Notes under the pieces: model-generated
The model's database searches: none
Seen by the model: only the letters and a program-made list of their open reading frames with translations
Told to the model about the DNA's origin: nothing
Shown here: one piece after another, positions 47,517-62,419 of the stretch
Numbering within the stretch: the first letter of the stretch is position 1
How the letters are laid out: every line of letters starts with the position of its first letter
Made by a program: the position numbers and the translations under genes
NCBI GenBank assembly: GCA_021234155.1
Contig: JAJEKV010000032.1
Span: 7,102,736-7,166,735 of the forward strand
DNA length: 64,000 nucleotides
Origin: Isoetes taiwanensis
Lineage: Eukaryota > Streptophyta > Lycopodiopsida > Isoetales > Isoetaceae
Direction: 5' to 3'

Positions 47517-49679
47517 AAGGCAGCGCTCCTAAGGAAATAAACATTCGACATGGAGCATTTCTATATGATGTGGAACTACATATCTTCACTTGGATATTTG
47601 GATATATTCCATACATGTTTGAATTAATAGAATACATGTTTTAATACATGTTTGAATTGGAACCAAATTATTAGGGTCACAAATGGCATATAGCGACAGT
47701 AAGTTGAAATTGTAGTAACATACATGATCCACAACATGGTGGGAAAGTTAGTTAGTTAGTTAGTTATATGGAGGTGGCTGCCACTAATTGAACCTTGGCT
47801 GTGATACCAAAGTAATCTCTTAATGCTAAGCAACACACCAAAAGGGCGGATCCTTCATCATTATATAATGGGCCCCAACCTTTTCAAGGCTTTATCCCAA
47901 AGAAGCCAAAGCAATCAAATACTACTTGTACATGACCGACCGCCACCATCAAGTCAAGTATATGAACATATGTATAATCACATCGAATGGCTATGACAAC
48001 TATATAGATCATGTACAAACGACCATCATCCCAATGCTAACATAGCATTTTGCATACTTGGGTCGAGTTTCTCTACGTTCAATCATCATCCAAGTACAAT
48101 CATCACCCAAATGTCATCCTAAAATATAAATAATACTCCCTTCACACTTGGACTAATGTCATCCCAAAATATATTGACACTTTTGTGTTTTAAGAAGCCA
48201 AGGCACAAGCAAATCATAAATATAATAATTAAAAGAACATAATTTCTGACCCTACAGCCTAAGAGATAGAACAAAGAACAACGAGTATAGGTACTCCAAA
48301 ATATGCTAAAACTAGTTATTTTTTAATATTTGTAGGTCATGAAGGGCACATGAGCAAGCACAAGAACTGGACATGGGAGTCAAGGCTAGCATTGAACTAG
48401 AATGGTTTTGTATGGTTTCGACCATCCCTTTATACAAAACAAGATTATATTGTCTAATGCATAATTTAAATGTATGCAGGACTGCCACTTGACTAGTATA
48501 CATGAATGCCACCTTGAGGAGTGCCAGCTTGGGATGCATGGTCGCCATCATGCATGATCTTCATATGAGGCCATGAGAATATATAGTTGCTAGGTTGTTT
48601 TCTTTGAGCTAAGGATTGGCAAATGATGGCTGTAATGCATATGCTAGAACGTCAAATTCGGCTTGGTATTTAAGGATGAATTTAATCTTTTTTATTCATG
48701 ACAAATGATGGAAGGGATATTATTTATGGGCAAATGGCGAGGTAAGCATATGCTAAAAGCTCAAATTTGACTTGTTGTTTTAGGGATGCATTTAATCTTT
48801 ATCATTCATTGCAAATGATGGAGGTAATACATGTTAAAGTCAAGATTTTGACTCGACATTTTTGGAATTCGTTTAATTTGTTACTTGAAGCATGCTTCTT
48901 CTAGTTGGACACTAGTACAATTCAGAATCATCCAAAGGAAGCTTAAACTATATGGTTTGTTGAGGTCAACGCCCCATGCAAAGCACCATGACTATGAATC
49001 CTCGTCATAAATACTACATCACAACCATTGACAACCATTGTAGTACCCTTGAACAATGCCCCACTATATGACAACCATTATAGTACTTTTGACAAAAAAA
49101 AAAAAAATTTCAACACAAATTTGATGTGTAAATTTCATAAAGCTTAATATATAAGATAATATCCAATGGTTTAAAATGAACACAATAGAGACCCTTAAAC
49201 TCATATTATGATCTAGAAGTAATAAAAGGCTTTAACCTTGCCATTGCACAAGCTATGGTGGGGCTAAAAGGATGCACATTAAACGTAAGACAAAAAAGAC
49301 ATTTGAAGCATCTTAAAATATCATGCATTCTTCCTAACAATTAAGTTTCAAAGCAGAAAGAAACCTTAATCCAACGATCTTGCTTATTTTCATTGTAGTA
49401 AGTAGTTACATACCCGAAGTTTGTGCAGTGTAGTTGCAAAATATAAACATATGAACATGGGTTCATAGAGCATGCATTAAATCCAAGATCATGAAATTAG
49501 TCCTCCTTGGAAAAAGTCGTTTTGACTATTTTCATGAAATTGATAAAATCTTGCTCGGCAACATAAGATAAGGTTTTGAATTTTACAAGCTTCATGAGCA
49601 AAGCAGATGAAGAATACATAGCAATGAAGAAACATGTAAACCGCCAAATTTTTCTCATCTCTCAGAAGGTGCATTGGTT

Positions 49680-50450
49680 GCCCTTACCGCAAAGAAGCTT
49701 CAGACCGCAACGCTTTTGCTATACCTAACAATGTGTCACAAGCAAAATTCAGCTTTAACACTCCTAAAGAGCATGTTCATCAATGCATCCGCGGATGCTT
49801 CTCCCAAGAAATGAATAACCAAGGATTTATGTAACAAAAACACTTTACATATGTATATCCGTGAGATTTAGATACTTGTACTTGAGATTGTGAACAAGCG
49901 AAGTTAGTATGTGTGAGATGACACTTTGTAGATAAAGGTTATTAGTGTTCATACCCTAGAGTTCCAACAACATCCGGGCATGTAATATGGGATGAATTTG
50001 ATGGAGCCCACTTTGCAAGTCCAAAGTCGATATCCAATGCACAAGCATCATCGCTGGTGTCCATCTTTAGAATCATCCGTGATTTTCAATTATATTTACC
50101 AACCTAAGCATCAGAATCACGAAGAAGAATATTTATCGATTTGACATCTCTATGAATAATTGGTCGGACAGAGCCATGCAAATAGTAGAAAACTTTGGCA
50201 AGCACCCACAAGAATTCTAAATCTTGCTTCCCAAGGCAACATCGATTTGAGACATTTCCCGCAAAAATATGAAGTAAAAACAATGTTGCAATGTGGAGCA
50301 TGCAATGAATGCTTTTCAAGAATTCTTACCGAAAGATTCTCTTCCGTGTTCCCATTAGAAGACAAGATGTACACTAGAATCAATTTCCTCCATCCACACA
50401 CCTTCTCTCCTCCCATCTTGCGTAAATGATCACTGCTCGCTAACTCTAAA
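49680..50450 (-). pseudogene. receptor-like kinase fragment, duplicated copy
   Basis: Counterpart of 21,341-22,100. IIHRDVKSINILL is preserved near 50,160-50,120, and WEARFRILVGA with a different break is seen upstream. The surrounding frames differ from the first copy through small indels. Confidence 0.55.
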
Positions 50451-52353
50451 CAATAGCATTTGAAAAGAAAACTCCTTGATATCTTGCAAAATGCAACCAA
50501 CCGAGAGTTTAGCCATTGTTTATGAGCGGCACCGCTAATCACCGCTAATCCCTAGTTTCTTGATGTGCTCCACAACTCCGCAGAATAATGCAAATCTCGT
50601 AATTTTTAAAATCAGGTAATGCACGCGCATTTCTTGATCAAAATCGCTTCACGATAGGCCATGCCCATATTTCTCAATTTCGAACTATTTAATTTCAACT
50701 TGTTACAGATAACTCATGAAGGACCCTCCCACGCCGGTAAGAGGGGACCCAGATAAAGACTAATTATTTGGGGCGTGCATAAGATCTATTACCTCCTTTC
50801 ATGTTAGTTTTTGCACAAAGAAGAGAGACTGCCTTTTTCGGGCCTGCAATTTTCTATTTGCTAAGGCCGATAAATCCACAACCGATGATACAGCCATTTT
50901 GATAATCTCTCGCATAACTTTGAAGCATTACCGCCAGGCTCGCACTAACCGCGCAGCGTGATTCGACATGGAATAGACAGCAGACAAAAAGGTGACAACC
51001 GCTTTGAGAGTTGTTTGAAAGCTCTTGACATGTCTTAGAAGCTTTGGGTAGTTTCTATGTCGTAAAAAAACGTAAATAACCGCTATACAAGACTTTGTAA
51101 CTCTTCCAGCCTATCGACTTTCTTATTCTTTCACGTAATCAGACAATTAACCATTCAAACCTTATAAGGCCAAAGGCAGCCCAAGATATAGACTTGAACA
51201 TACTCTAATCTTTAAAAGAGTTCAGAACATTTGATATGCCAATCAACAACTTTATACCTCATCCGACCAATCGATGAAGGGTGAAGTATCCACCTTTAAA
51301 AATATATGGGAGAAAATAACAACCTTGTAAATACTAGCATCCTCTAGAATGTGTTGAAGTGGGAGCAGAATGCCGTAATGAAAGATGGAGCAGAATGCCG
51401 TAATGAAAGATGTGCATTACATCACAATCGACTTCTTATCAACACATAGCCGGAAGACAAATTTTGGAGACAATATCCGTGATAAACTAAAATTGTTCAA
51501 TGCAAAATCCAAAGCTGACTATAGTAGACCTGCAGGATCTACTTTACCTCTTTAGAAGGAGGCTTTCAACTCAATGTCAAAACCTAATGACGAAGCCGAG
51601 TCTGCAGAATTCCTTCTAGAAGATAAAATTTATTTTATTTCATGTGATGCAACACCGACTTCGCCAGGATCCCTTTGAACCGGAAAGCCGGAACCTTGCA
51701 TTTTGACCGAGATGTATATGTTATGCAAATAATGTCGCTTTATATTAAAGAAGTGACTACCATCATAAGTTAGAAGAAGAAGGAATTAGCTATAACCCTC
51801 GCACGCTGGCCTAACCCCCGATGCATGAGCCAAGTATACCGGAATGGCAACGAATCAAGAAAACTGGATGATTATGACCACCCCGAACCCATTGCAAAGA
51901 AGCACAATCTTGCAACTTTCGAGAGGAAAACTCACTAGCTATGTTTCGGTCATAAAAGCAATTTCTTAGCCTCTACATAGTCTCAGATAGTCGCTTTTTT
52001 GCCGCCATAGCTAGAGCTCTCGATGCTTTTTCGCTTCAACGGGTTAGCCGGTTTCCAAATAGTTGCCCAAAGAACAAATGGCCACCGCCAATTTACACCC
52101 AATAGCAAGTTTTGAGTACCATTTGCATATTCCTCGCATATACCGACATATACCCGAATATGCCATAAACCCCATTATAACGAGGGCTTGCCCCTTAGGG
52201 GCAATCCAAAAATAGAATGATTTTAATTGATGTTCTTGTATGCATAGGACAAAGCACCATTATCTAAAGCAAAGTTGATGCCATGATTCCATGGAAACTT
52301 TTTCTACTCGATCTACTTCTTTTGGCTTTATGAGGTTAGAATTACATATCCAC

Positions 52354-52625
52354 TAGCATGGTGTTGGGTCTAGTGTTAACACATTAGTTCTAGCAACTAC
52401 AAGTCTCGAAGTTCGAGACCGGTCCAAAATTGCACTTTGGACCTGGGCTTATGAGACCGCTTTAGAATTGCACTTTAGACTGTGGGCGCCAAATCCCATA
52501 GATGCAATGTAAAGTGATTGGGGGCAGAGTCAAATCCCATAGATGAAATGAAAAGTGATTGGGGGCAGAGCCCAAGCAGTGGAGTGTGGCGTAGTCACAT
52601 CTCTAGTTGGATGTCGCCTAGTGAC
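52354..52625 (+). mobile_element. SINE-like segment, duplicated copy
   Basis: Counterpart of 23,985-24,255, with the 41-bp tandem duplication at about 52,489-52,570. The second unit here has GATGAAATGAAAAG instead of GATGCAATGTAAAG. Confidence 0.4.
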
Positions 52626-53271
52626 GTGTGGTTTCCCTTAAGGGCTTAATTTCGCAAAAAAATACGATTTTTATGAATTTAATAATTTTAATGCTAACTG
52701 GGTAGTAGGTTACCTCATTTATTAATATTTTTAATTCACCGGCCATTCTATGACACAAGCTCCTCGCTTTTTTACTCGACTTACCACTCCATTTAAGACT
52801 AAATCTATGCTACTCGCCATAATTTCTACCGGAAGCCAAGCATTTTTTCATAACTTCCGCCCTCCATACTTACAAGGATTAGAGGTTTTACGATTTTTTC
52901 AAGCTAAAGACCTGGTAAAAGTTCATCATCGATTTTTCTTCATTTACATGCTTTGAATCAGCAGTTCTCGCTCCTTAAATGCCTCGCAGAGCTATTTCTT
53001 GGCTGGGGGTTGGAGCCTACGATTTTACTGCAAAGGAGGCGAGTTAGTTAGGGTTATTCGAAATAGTTAGTGAAGCTGCTCCTATGTGTTCTAATCAGAG
53101 TTTCAACGAATGATCCTAAAACAGTAGGGTAAAGGTGTGATATCTTTTTTGGAGATTCTCGATTCAGAGAATCAATAACAGACTGCCCCATTTGCTTGGC
53201 AGAGCAAAGATCATGGGATGGCAGGGCCGCAACGCAATGTTCAATCCTTGTCCCAGAAGCTTAACTTCTCA

Positions 53272-53382
53272 TCATGTTGCAGAATCTTTAAGGATTTCCA
53301 TGCAGCGATTCCTGATTCGTGTTGCAATGTGCAATGTTTCAAATGGATTCTCCTTACCAACCAAATCAGCAATGACATCGTC
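53272..53382 (-). other. candidate terminal exon, duplicated copy
   Basis: Identical to 24,902-25,012 (peptide including KENPFETLHIATRIRNRCME). Family unknown. Confidence 0.3.
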
Positions 53383-53689
53383 CTAATATTAAGGCATCTG
53401 GTTGCAAGGGTCGGGTATAGAACCCTTCTTGCTTACATATTGTTTCTTCATTGGGGTCATTTTGCTTATAAATGTTGAAGAAGAATGCATTGTTTTGGAA
53501 TGCAGGTTTTATGGCTACTGCATTTGTGAGCCATATTATGTTCGCCAGAAGTTTTGAATGTAAAGTGTGCATAAAAATACCGAAAATACCCTTCTAGTAT
53601 GTAGCATAGCATTCTAAAAAACTGAAAGAATAGTCTGCAAAATCTCTTTAATTATCATTTGCAGGATTCATACAACAACAAAACATAAG

Positions 53690-53930
53690 ATCTGTCTGGG
53701 CATAGGGAATTTGAGCGCCCAAATAGGGCCTCTCGCCTACTACAAGGGTTTTTCCTCCCACACGGGGGGGTTTTTCATCCCAGTGGTAGAGACACATTGT
53801 ACAGGGTTTCTGTGGTTTTATTTTGTGTTTGGAAACTTTCCGCTTAAAGGATTGCAAAACCGTCTCATAAGCCAGTTGGTCTCCGTGGACGTTAAAATAT
53901 ACTTCCTTCCTTCCTTCTTTGTCCCTAATG
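53690..53930 (+). mobile_element. LINE 3' end with (CTTC)n tail, duplicated copy
   Basis: Counterpart of 25,320-25,548. Here the 3' motif reads GTTGGTCTCCGTGGACG, which is the form seen in the other LINE tails and suggests that this copy is the more accurate read at that place. Confidence 0.5.
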
Positions 53931-54799
53931 AAGGAATATATACACTATTTTGCTCTGCACTATGTTATTGCGTGGACTGCAGTTAAATAGTATGTTGGAA
54001 TGCCGCCCTTAGCATAAATTGTCAAGGGAAATTTTGTATGGCATTTTACCACTATGTTCAGTTGATAACTCAGGTTTGTCAATTTGTAGTTTGAATATAT
54101 GCTATTCAAACCAGTTTGTCTTACACATATGGTTTTGTTTCAAATTCATATATTGATGCTGAGCTACAGCAGCTTTGCATCATTTAATGCTCTGAAACCC
54201 CAGGCGCCATGTAGCGCAGCCTTTTCACGCAAGAACACGCTTCTAGCATAACTTTTGATCCAGACTCCGTTTCAGGTGAGGCTTATTGCGTTGGAAAGCC
54301 CTCTCTGCGATCTTTTCGATGGTGTATCATATGCCCATGTTTGGTTATGTTTTCTGTGTCAAAACAATCATGTTCCGGCCGGCTTTATTAATGCTGCATC
54401 TTTTAGATTAAGGCTTCACAAATTGATTTGGTTTGCTCTAGATTCTATCCACTTTGATTTAACTTTTGTATATACCCGCTTTGATTTCATTTAGAGAGCT
54501 TCACCATGACGTAAAGGGCCAAGAATAAGGAGAGATTTGGTGTAAGGATGGTTGGGAAAAGAACAAGCTTCCTACTCAGAATCATTGTTCATACAGAGGT
54601 CCCTCATCCCACAAGTGCTCTGGCCTAGCATACAGCCTCTATGGTTAGGGGGGCAAGCTAATTCCAAAGTGTAATAATGGATTTGCCATCTTCTTTAGGG
54701 TCCCTAGTGGCCCTCTTCATATCGGCACGAAAGGTGTTTGGTACATTTACCTTCCAAGATCGATATCTCTTTCCAAGGAAATGGGAGGCTAAACTCCTT

Positions 54800-55180
54800 A
54801 AGACACCACTTCAAAAGAAGGGCTACCCAACGAGCAAATTGAAGAAGAAGAAGCATCTGAATTATCTTCATCATGTTCATCCGCTTCTAAAAAATGTCAT
54901 TTTGTACCAAGATGAATCATGTTTCAAATGATCCTTATGCCTCTAAGCAAACACCCTTGAAAGGGTCTAAATTAATGAATTCCAATGTGTGTCTCAAGAT
55001 GGTGGAAGGGTATCCAAAATACTTCTACAATATACCTTCACAAAGTCTTCATTATCCGTAGACGAGCCACATTCATGTCAAAATGAGACTCCCCCGCTCC
55101 ATGCACTCCAAAGAAATACCCATCAAATTCCAAGGGCGTAAATATTTTAGATATCTTTCACTTAGTGGCATCTCTTAACT
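54800..55180 (-). other. unrecognised coding-like segment, duplicated copy
   Basis: Counterpart of 26,429-26,820. The frame is interrupted after KHDSSWYKMTFF, where CTGG in the first copy is CG here. Confidence 0.25.
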
Positions 55181-55845
55181 AAAGTGAAAAGTGGACATAG
55201 TTATCTCTAACCTAACAAAGCCTCTTAACTACTAAGCACCAAGTCATTGTAAATGTTAGGTTATTTTGATTTTATGAATTTAACCCAAGTGATCTCTAAC
55301 AAGTCTAGAGGGAATGTATATCTTTATCCATTAAGTTAGTCTTAACTTAACGATCTTAATGGGAAATCATAACCTCTTTACAGTTAAGTTAAGAGATAAC
55401 CAACCGGTTAAATTAACTTAACTTAATGGCGAGTGGGAAATAGCCCTTAATTATATAAGTTTATTATTAAATTAACACTTTAATGGTTATCAAAGTATAA
55501 ATTTCCTTTTCAAACTATCTATTTAGAATTAGACATTTCAAGGATATAAAATTCTAATTTTCAGTTATTTAACAAATCTAAAATTTGGCAATCATAATAA
55601 TTTCTAATTGATATTTGATGGTTTAATAAGTAATAACTTAAAATTATTATGAGACTTTTTACAATCTACAGCCTTTTACACTTTTGAAAACACTTTAAGA
55701 AAAGTTTTAGATTAAAATTAATTAAATAATAAAGTTAATGGTTTAATAATAACTATTGAATAAATTATTATTGATGAAATAAAATATATTGAAAATTTAA
55801 TAATAAACTTTTCAAAAAAAAAATTTAATTGAAGCATAAACATAA

Positions 55846-56832
55846 TCATACAGACTTTTAAAATAGAGGTAATTACTTAATTAATTTCAATTTCAAACTT
55901 TCTTTAGATATTTTGAAAAAATAACATTTTAATCATACAAAGTTTATCTTAAATGAAAATTTAATTCTAAATAGATTAAAGTGAAAATTAGTTTAGAAAG
56001 CTATTTTTTACTTTAATAACCATCATATTTTGATTAATAAGAGTAAAAATATATATAATCTTATTATGACATTCTTGATGTATATCTATTAGATTTAAAT
56101 AAGCAAGTTTTGTTAAATATGTCATAAGGTGTCTTTGTTTTTTTATTAGGGGCCCATGTATCATGTTTTTTTAACGATACGCGAGGGAATATAAATATGG
56201 GAGCAAGATAAGATAATAGGTCTATGCTAGAAGACTAACTAAAAGAGCTAGTGGATGCAAGAAAATAGGCTATAGATGAGATTCACCTGGCAGAGACTGG
56301 GATGCACTCGACAGTCTCTTCAGCCCTCACACTAGAGACTGCAGTAATAGGTTCGTCGTAAAAGAATTTGTCTTGTTCTTTTTTCTTTGTGATTTATAAG
56401 TTGGTCAAGTTAATCTAGCTAAAATTATTATAATTATTATAAAGCTGAAATATATATTTTATTATAATTTTGTTTCAATATATAACATAATAAAAATTGT
56501 TGTAGGTTTGTTCGTGACTATGTTCCATTGGATTAATGATATATTTAACGAAATTTGGACTTATTCAAATCTAATAGATGTACTTCAAGATACCATGATA
56601 AGATCATACATATTTTTTAATTTATTGATTTTAATAATTTTTGCAATTTATCGTGAGATCAAAAGTATGATGGTTACTAAAATATAAAATTGCTTTCTAA
56701 ACTAGTTTTTACTTTAATCTATTTAGAATTAAATTCTTATCTAATTCTATATGATTAAAATGTTATTTGTAAATATATTTAAAGAAATTTTAGATTGACA
56801 TTAAGTAAATGATTACGTTTATGTTTTAATAA
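55846..56832. repeat. AT-rich inverted repeat, duplicated copy
   Basis: Counterpart of 27,480-28,460 with the same arms and spacer. One small insertion (AAGCAAG near 56,101) is specific to this copy. Confidence 0.6.
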
Positions 56833-57081
56833 TAACTATTGAATAATTTATTATTGATGAAATAAATATATTAAAAATTAATCAACTCAACTTAAAACTT
56901 TTTTAAAGCATATTTAAAAGTATAAAAGTTTGTAAATTGTAAAATAAAAATCAGATTAGTCATAACAAGATCAAATCAATGGTTCTGTAATCCATTCAAT
57001 TAAGAGCAGCTAAGCTTGCAACCGTGGACATCTGTGATTTGCAATGTAGTTGTGCATCCAACTGCACCAAGGTCTGTCTCC

Positions 57082-57271
<190 letters not shown>

Positions 57272-57879
57272 TCTCTGACTGACACACATGCCCATTCTTC
57301 ATTCTGATATTGGTTCAGCTGCAAGCCTGCAAGTGTTGCAAACTTCAGGAGAACCCATAAGACAACAGTTATAGACAGGAGGATCAGCCGATATTTTCAA
57401 CAAGTTTTCATCAAAAGCTTGGTTAGAAGCAAGGGCATAAGCCTCTATTGATTTCTTCCCTTCTAGATTTCTCTGTTGTATAATTCTTTATGCCTCAATT
57501 GAGGCACTTTAGACATGTCCTCCTTTCTTAAGTCCTTGCTTGCCAGCATCTTCCTTTTTATCCTCCCCCTCCCCCTTTTTTTTTTACATTTGAAGTCTCA
57601 AAATTGCTGAATGGACTGAAACTGCACCTTCCAATTTCTTTGTTTAGATGCAATTCTTCCTCTAACACGAGGTAATGCACTTCATTGAACATCCATTATT
57701 GTTAAGTCTTACCACTAGTAGCAAAGAGCTTGTACGTGGGATAACAGTGCCTACCAGCTGAATAACCAATCATGTGTAAGAGATCTCTCCGGAAGCACTT
57801 CTTCTATCAAGAGCACTCTTAACTATTACATGTTTTCTCATAACTCTTCAACTGGAGCTCTATTTTAGGTGAAATTTGT

Positions 57880-58440
57880 GCCTAGATGGCTAGACTGTGC
57901 ATTGGATGGTTAGATAGATTCTTCTTTAGCAGTAGATTAATGTGGGTCTTTAAACTTTGCCAGATTTGGGTTTAAAAATGCAATGCAAACAGGGATAGCA
58001 AGCAAATTGATTACCTTTTGGCACGCTTGTTGTTTTCACCCTCAAATATTGTCCAAATATAAGCAAACTAGATATCCCTCGAAAGATCTTAGAGAGAGCT
58101 TTCATTGATGTCAATCTCACCCAAAACCCAGATGCTTAAATAGATTCTTTCTTTAACAAACAGATTTATGTGGGTCGTTATATTTTGTCAATTTTGGTTT
58201 GAAAATGCAATCGTAACAAAGAAATAGCAAACGATTGATTACTTTTTGTCACTCGGCCTCCTATCTCAAGTACTCCTATGCTTGAGTGGTTGCTAATTTT
58301 TTTTCCTTTGGTATTTTATGCCAAGAACTCCCAAGTACTACTATGGTTGAGAGGTTGTTGATTCTTGATTGATTTGGTATTTTATGCCAAGAACTCATAA
58401 TTTTACAAGTAATCGATATGTTTGGCTGGTTATGCTCAAA
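57880..58440. repeat. short tandem repeat blocks, duplicated copy
   Basis: Counterpart of 29,510-30,070 with the same two repeat types. Small indels distinguish the copies. Confidence 0.5.
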
Positions 58441-59769
58441 TACTAATATGTTTGAGAGAGAGGTTCTTGAATTTCATACTATCTTGCTACAACTTTATAG
58501 ATATGGAGCTAAATCGCATACAAGTAGGTACACTTTTCTTGCATCTTTTAGCATTATAGAGGACTTATGTGGTTCTTCTAGATAATATGAATCACTCAAG
58601 GGGCTTCATGACTTGTTTTTAGTATCATTATGTACTATTTGATTACCATATAGGAAGGTTTATGAGAACTTCAAGTGCATCAGCTTCAATAGCAATCCAT
58701 ATTAAGCTTCTGTTAGTAGAGAATGAAGATGTTGATATTACCCTCATGTAATTCTCATTAACATCAAACACTAGAAATAGTTCAAACACTAGAAATAGTT
58801 GATAGATCAAAGCAGAATACAATGGCTTGAGCTAGAAGACTCAAGACTAGCATTGAACCGAAATTTCAACAAGAATGAGTTCCATGTATATATATCTACT
58901 TCAATGGTGTGGATTGTGCCACTCCAGCAGATGAGCTCGTGCCATGTGTCACGCATGTATGTAGATTCTGGAATGTTCTAGAGAGCCTTCAAAAACAAAT
59001 TTCAGATATGAAGAAGACGCAAGGGAATGTCTTCAATAAGCATTGGTGTATGAGTCACAACTAGAAGGTTGCGTAGTTTGAGCCTAGTCTTGTGCAACTA
59101 CCCTTTGCATCCGCGGTGGACGCACCATATTTGTACATATGAGTATAACATCCCTATGGTCGCCGCGACCATTCCCTCGCACGATGACACCAAGCCTTCA
59201 AAATTGGGGCCGGAGTACTTGAACTAACGCCTGTGGAACTTCGCAATCTTGTCAATTGGTCAAATTCTTGGCAAGTTCCCAGGTGCAATCACTATCCTTT
59301 CCAATCAACAATGAAGAAACTTAGAATTCGAAATGTCTCGAACCTCGCACTCCTCATGATCTTTAATTTCCACTGGTGGAGGTGGTGAAGGAACACGATG
59401 CAATAGCTCGAGCTAAAATGCCATATTGCTGATCTGAGTCGTGATCTAATCCTGCAACTCGGAAGCCCTCCTCTCTAGCAAGGGGGGAATCAACTTAGAG
59501 TTGGCCCAGAAAGTAGAAAGCCAACTAGTCCGATCTGTTCACAATCATCGGATACTTATGAGGGTGGAGCTGAATAACGAGCCGAATTTGATTATAAAAA
59601 TCTTAGAGTCTGGATCTTCTGCTATCAAATTTCTTTGGCAAACTAATCTTAGCCTCTGATGGCCTCCTCCCGTGAGCTAAAGGTCGATACATGAGACGCT
59701 ACGCTATCCGAGGTCCTTATTGTCATGCAAGATACATGCATGTGATCTAGAATGTCATCTTGTATGTAT

Positions 59770-59945
59770 GTATCTTGCACTTGCTAAAGGTAAACCACAT
59801 TTTACACTTACATGTTTTCGATCTCTATGGAGGAGATTTCATCCTTGTTGTAGCAAGTGCAGCAGCTTGTTCAAGTATGTCAGCAATTGCAAAATACAGT
59901 TTATGTTTAGTAAAAAAGAGTTGGAAAAATCTAGTTTCTCATTAA
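59770..59945 (+). pseudogene. possible FAD-monooxygenase fragment, duplicated copy
   Basis: Identical over this span to 31,400-31,575, including DLYGGDFILVVASAAA. Confidence 0.28.
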
Positions 59946-60649
59946 CAGAGAATCTCTTGGTTTTTTCAATCCCATAATGAATAAGAATGGTAGAGGCTTA
60001 TGCTTTTGATGTGAAGGAGTGGCGGGAATTCAGTTCCGGCCTAATAGATGTATACTTGTATGCCATAGCGGAGCAGAATTGGACAAAAATTGTGATACAC
60101 ATAGTTGATTATTCTTTTATATAAGAGTTATATCTTCTTCCACAGCTCATTCAGGCATGTTCACTCATTCATTTCACTTGACAGTTTGTTCACACGAGCT
60201 GCTGCATCTTTGCTTGTTGCAAGAACCAAGGAGATGGCAAACTTAATCTTTATTCAAGTTCTTTGTTTCAAAGAATACAAGCCATTGATTAATTGCTTGC
60301 GCCTATCTTTGGTTAGGTACCTTTTTTGCAAAGGTAGCAACTATGTGCTCTTGAAGGAAGGATTACAAAATTTTCATCTTTATAGGAATTCTCAGTTATT
60401 ATCTTATCATCATCCGTCTAATTTGTTGTTATCACTAGAAGATTTGAGTTGCACGGCTTGTTCTGGCTCTATAATTTGTGACAAAGTGACAAGGACAATC
60501 TTTATTGATCTATATGCTTGTTTGTTTTTTAATTAGCGATTTCTTGTGAAAAAATATAGAGCCTTCAACTGACTGCATAACGGTGATGAAATATCATGAA
60601 ATATAATGCTCCCAAGTTATGTTCAAAGTGGTGAAAACCTTTTGTTTGC

Positions 60650-60918
60650 CTAGAATATTTTGGAAGGATACAACACGAAGGTGTATGCTCATCCAAATAA
60701 CCTATCTAAGCATTGTAAGCGCATGTGATCATCTTGCGAAGGAAAGTTCGTCCATGGAAGTATTTTAGAAATAAGTTACAATCTATTGAGAACCGCCAGA
60801 AAGAAAGTGTCTTTTGGGGATTGCTCAATCGAGATGTTATTGCATCGGGAGCTATGATTGCAAAGTATTGTCAACATCATCAATATCTTTTGGCTCTAAA
60901 GCATTTTAGAAAAATGTG
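60650..60918 (+). pseudogene. PPR protein fragment, duplicated copy
   Basis: Counterpart of 32,275-32,548, near-identical. It ends with LNRDVIASGAMIAKYCQHHQ and HFRKM. Confidence 0.5.
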
Positions 60919-62419
60919 AGAAAAATGGAATTTAGCTAACATAGTCTGTCTTTGTAGATAAGTTAGATTGCAATGCAAATTGATAGGGTGGCCACATGCG
61001 ATTTCTGACCTCCACCTTCGTATATGAATTTCATACGAGAGGGGATAAGAGAGTGGACAAGAGTGGCGAAAGAGAGGGGGAAGAACTGTGGAAGAGAGGA
61101 AGAACAACATATTAGAATAAATGTTTTGGGTGCTCCCCCTACTGGAATGGAACATTAAAAATTGGCCTCCGACCTCAAACAGAGGCCTCCACCTCTATTT
61201 TGACATCCGAATCGGAGAAAAAATGATCATGTGACCAGCCCTAGTATTGTCTCTAAATTTTCTTCTAGACTTTGAAGATGTAAAATATTTTTGCGAGTAT
61301 TTGCTAAAAAGGAATAGCAAATTTGACGGATCTCTAACAATTCTCAAAAGAATTTAGAGTACAGAGACGAATTTAATCATCACTACAAGACTATTTGTCA
61401 TTAATTTGTTCGTAGGAAGAACAAAATCACTTCCAACACCGTTATAACAGGATGAACCTCCAATAGAGATGTCATACCCTAGGTGTATATTCTAGTTCTT
61501 ATCTGCTAACATAGATATTATATAAGCCCCAAAAGCAAAACTAGCATATGTAGTTTCATGATATTGTAAAAATAAAAAACTTACCTTAGATAGATCTTAA
61601 AATTTTAAGGTTATTGTATTGTATTTTGAGCTAAAGAAAGAGGTTATTAGAAAGAAAATAGTGTACAAAATCGCAAATCTTTTCTAGTGGTAATGGAAAA
61701 TTTTCTATGATAGAAGACTAATATCGAAATCTGGAGTCCCTCGACCCATTTCATAATACATGGCAAATATTATTGTACAATATCTTGACAAGTGTTTCTT
61801 TTCTTTTTTATTTTTTCATCCTACCTAAATTTAGTGCAAATTTTCACGAAATCCAACAATACTAGTCAAATGGCAAATATTAGCCACTAAAGACAATGCC
61901 AATGAGGAACATAAATTGTAGGATTAAGTAAAAAACTATATTTACAAAACAATACAATACTATGTTAGTGTATATAACATATTTGTCAATACTTTTCATT
62001 AATCAGCAAGTAATTGTAACTCAGTTTTGCAGTTGATTGCTTTTTGCAACAACTCTGTTTGCTATGACCACAAAATCATTGTCCTCCACTACAAGATAGT
62101 ACATTGAAAATAAACAATAGGTATGGTCAAAGAAACAAAGAAGAGAGGTAAATATACCTGGCATATAACACAGTATGACACTTTAAGAGATCAACTCTCT
62201 ACATCTCTACACTTGGATATTAATCTGCAAGCAATATATCGAAGTGCAAGCACTATATCCAAGCCGTATCAGTCCAGAATGCCTCTGACCACCTTGAGAA
62301 AATAATGCCTCTGATTTCAACATGTGTGTTTGCTGCACCCCTTTAGCATTGTGATGACAGTTGAATTTTATGTTGCTTACCCATATAATTTCACCCATCT
62401 GCTCAGTAGTTACCAACAT

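Larger units (their letters stand above)
46395..52206 (-). mobile_element. hairpin-ended gene-capturing element, duplicated copy
   Basis: Duplicate of 18,035-23,838 within the second large copy. The left hairpin region differs (AACAGAAGCCGCAACACGG in place of AACAAGGTGCTGCGCACGG), while the right palindrome TTGCCCCTTAGGGGCAA at 52,188-52,204 is identical. Its interior has the densest mismatches of the whole duplication. The unnamed interior (47.5-49.7 and 50.5-52.0 kb) holds no recognised gene. Confidence 0.6.
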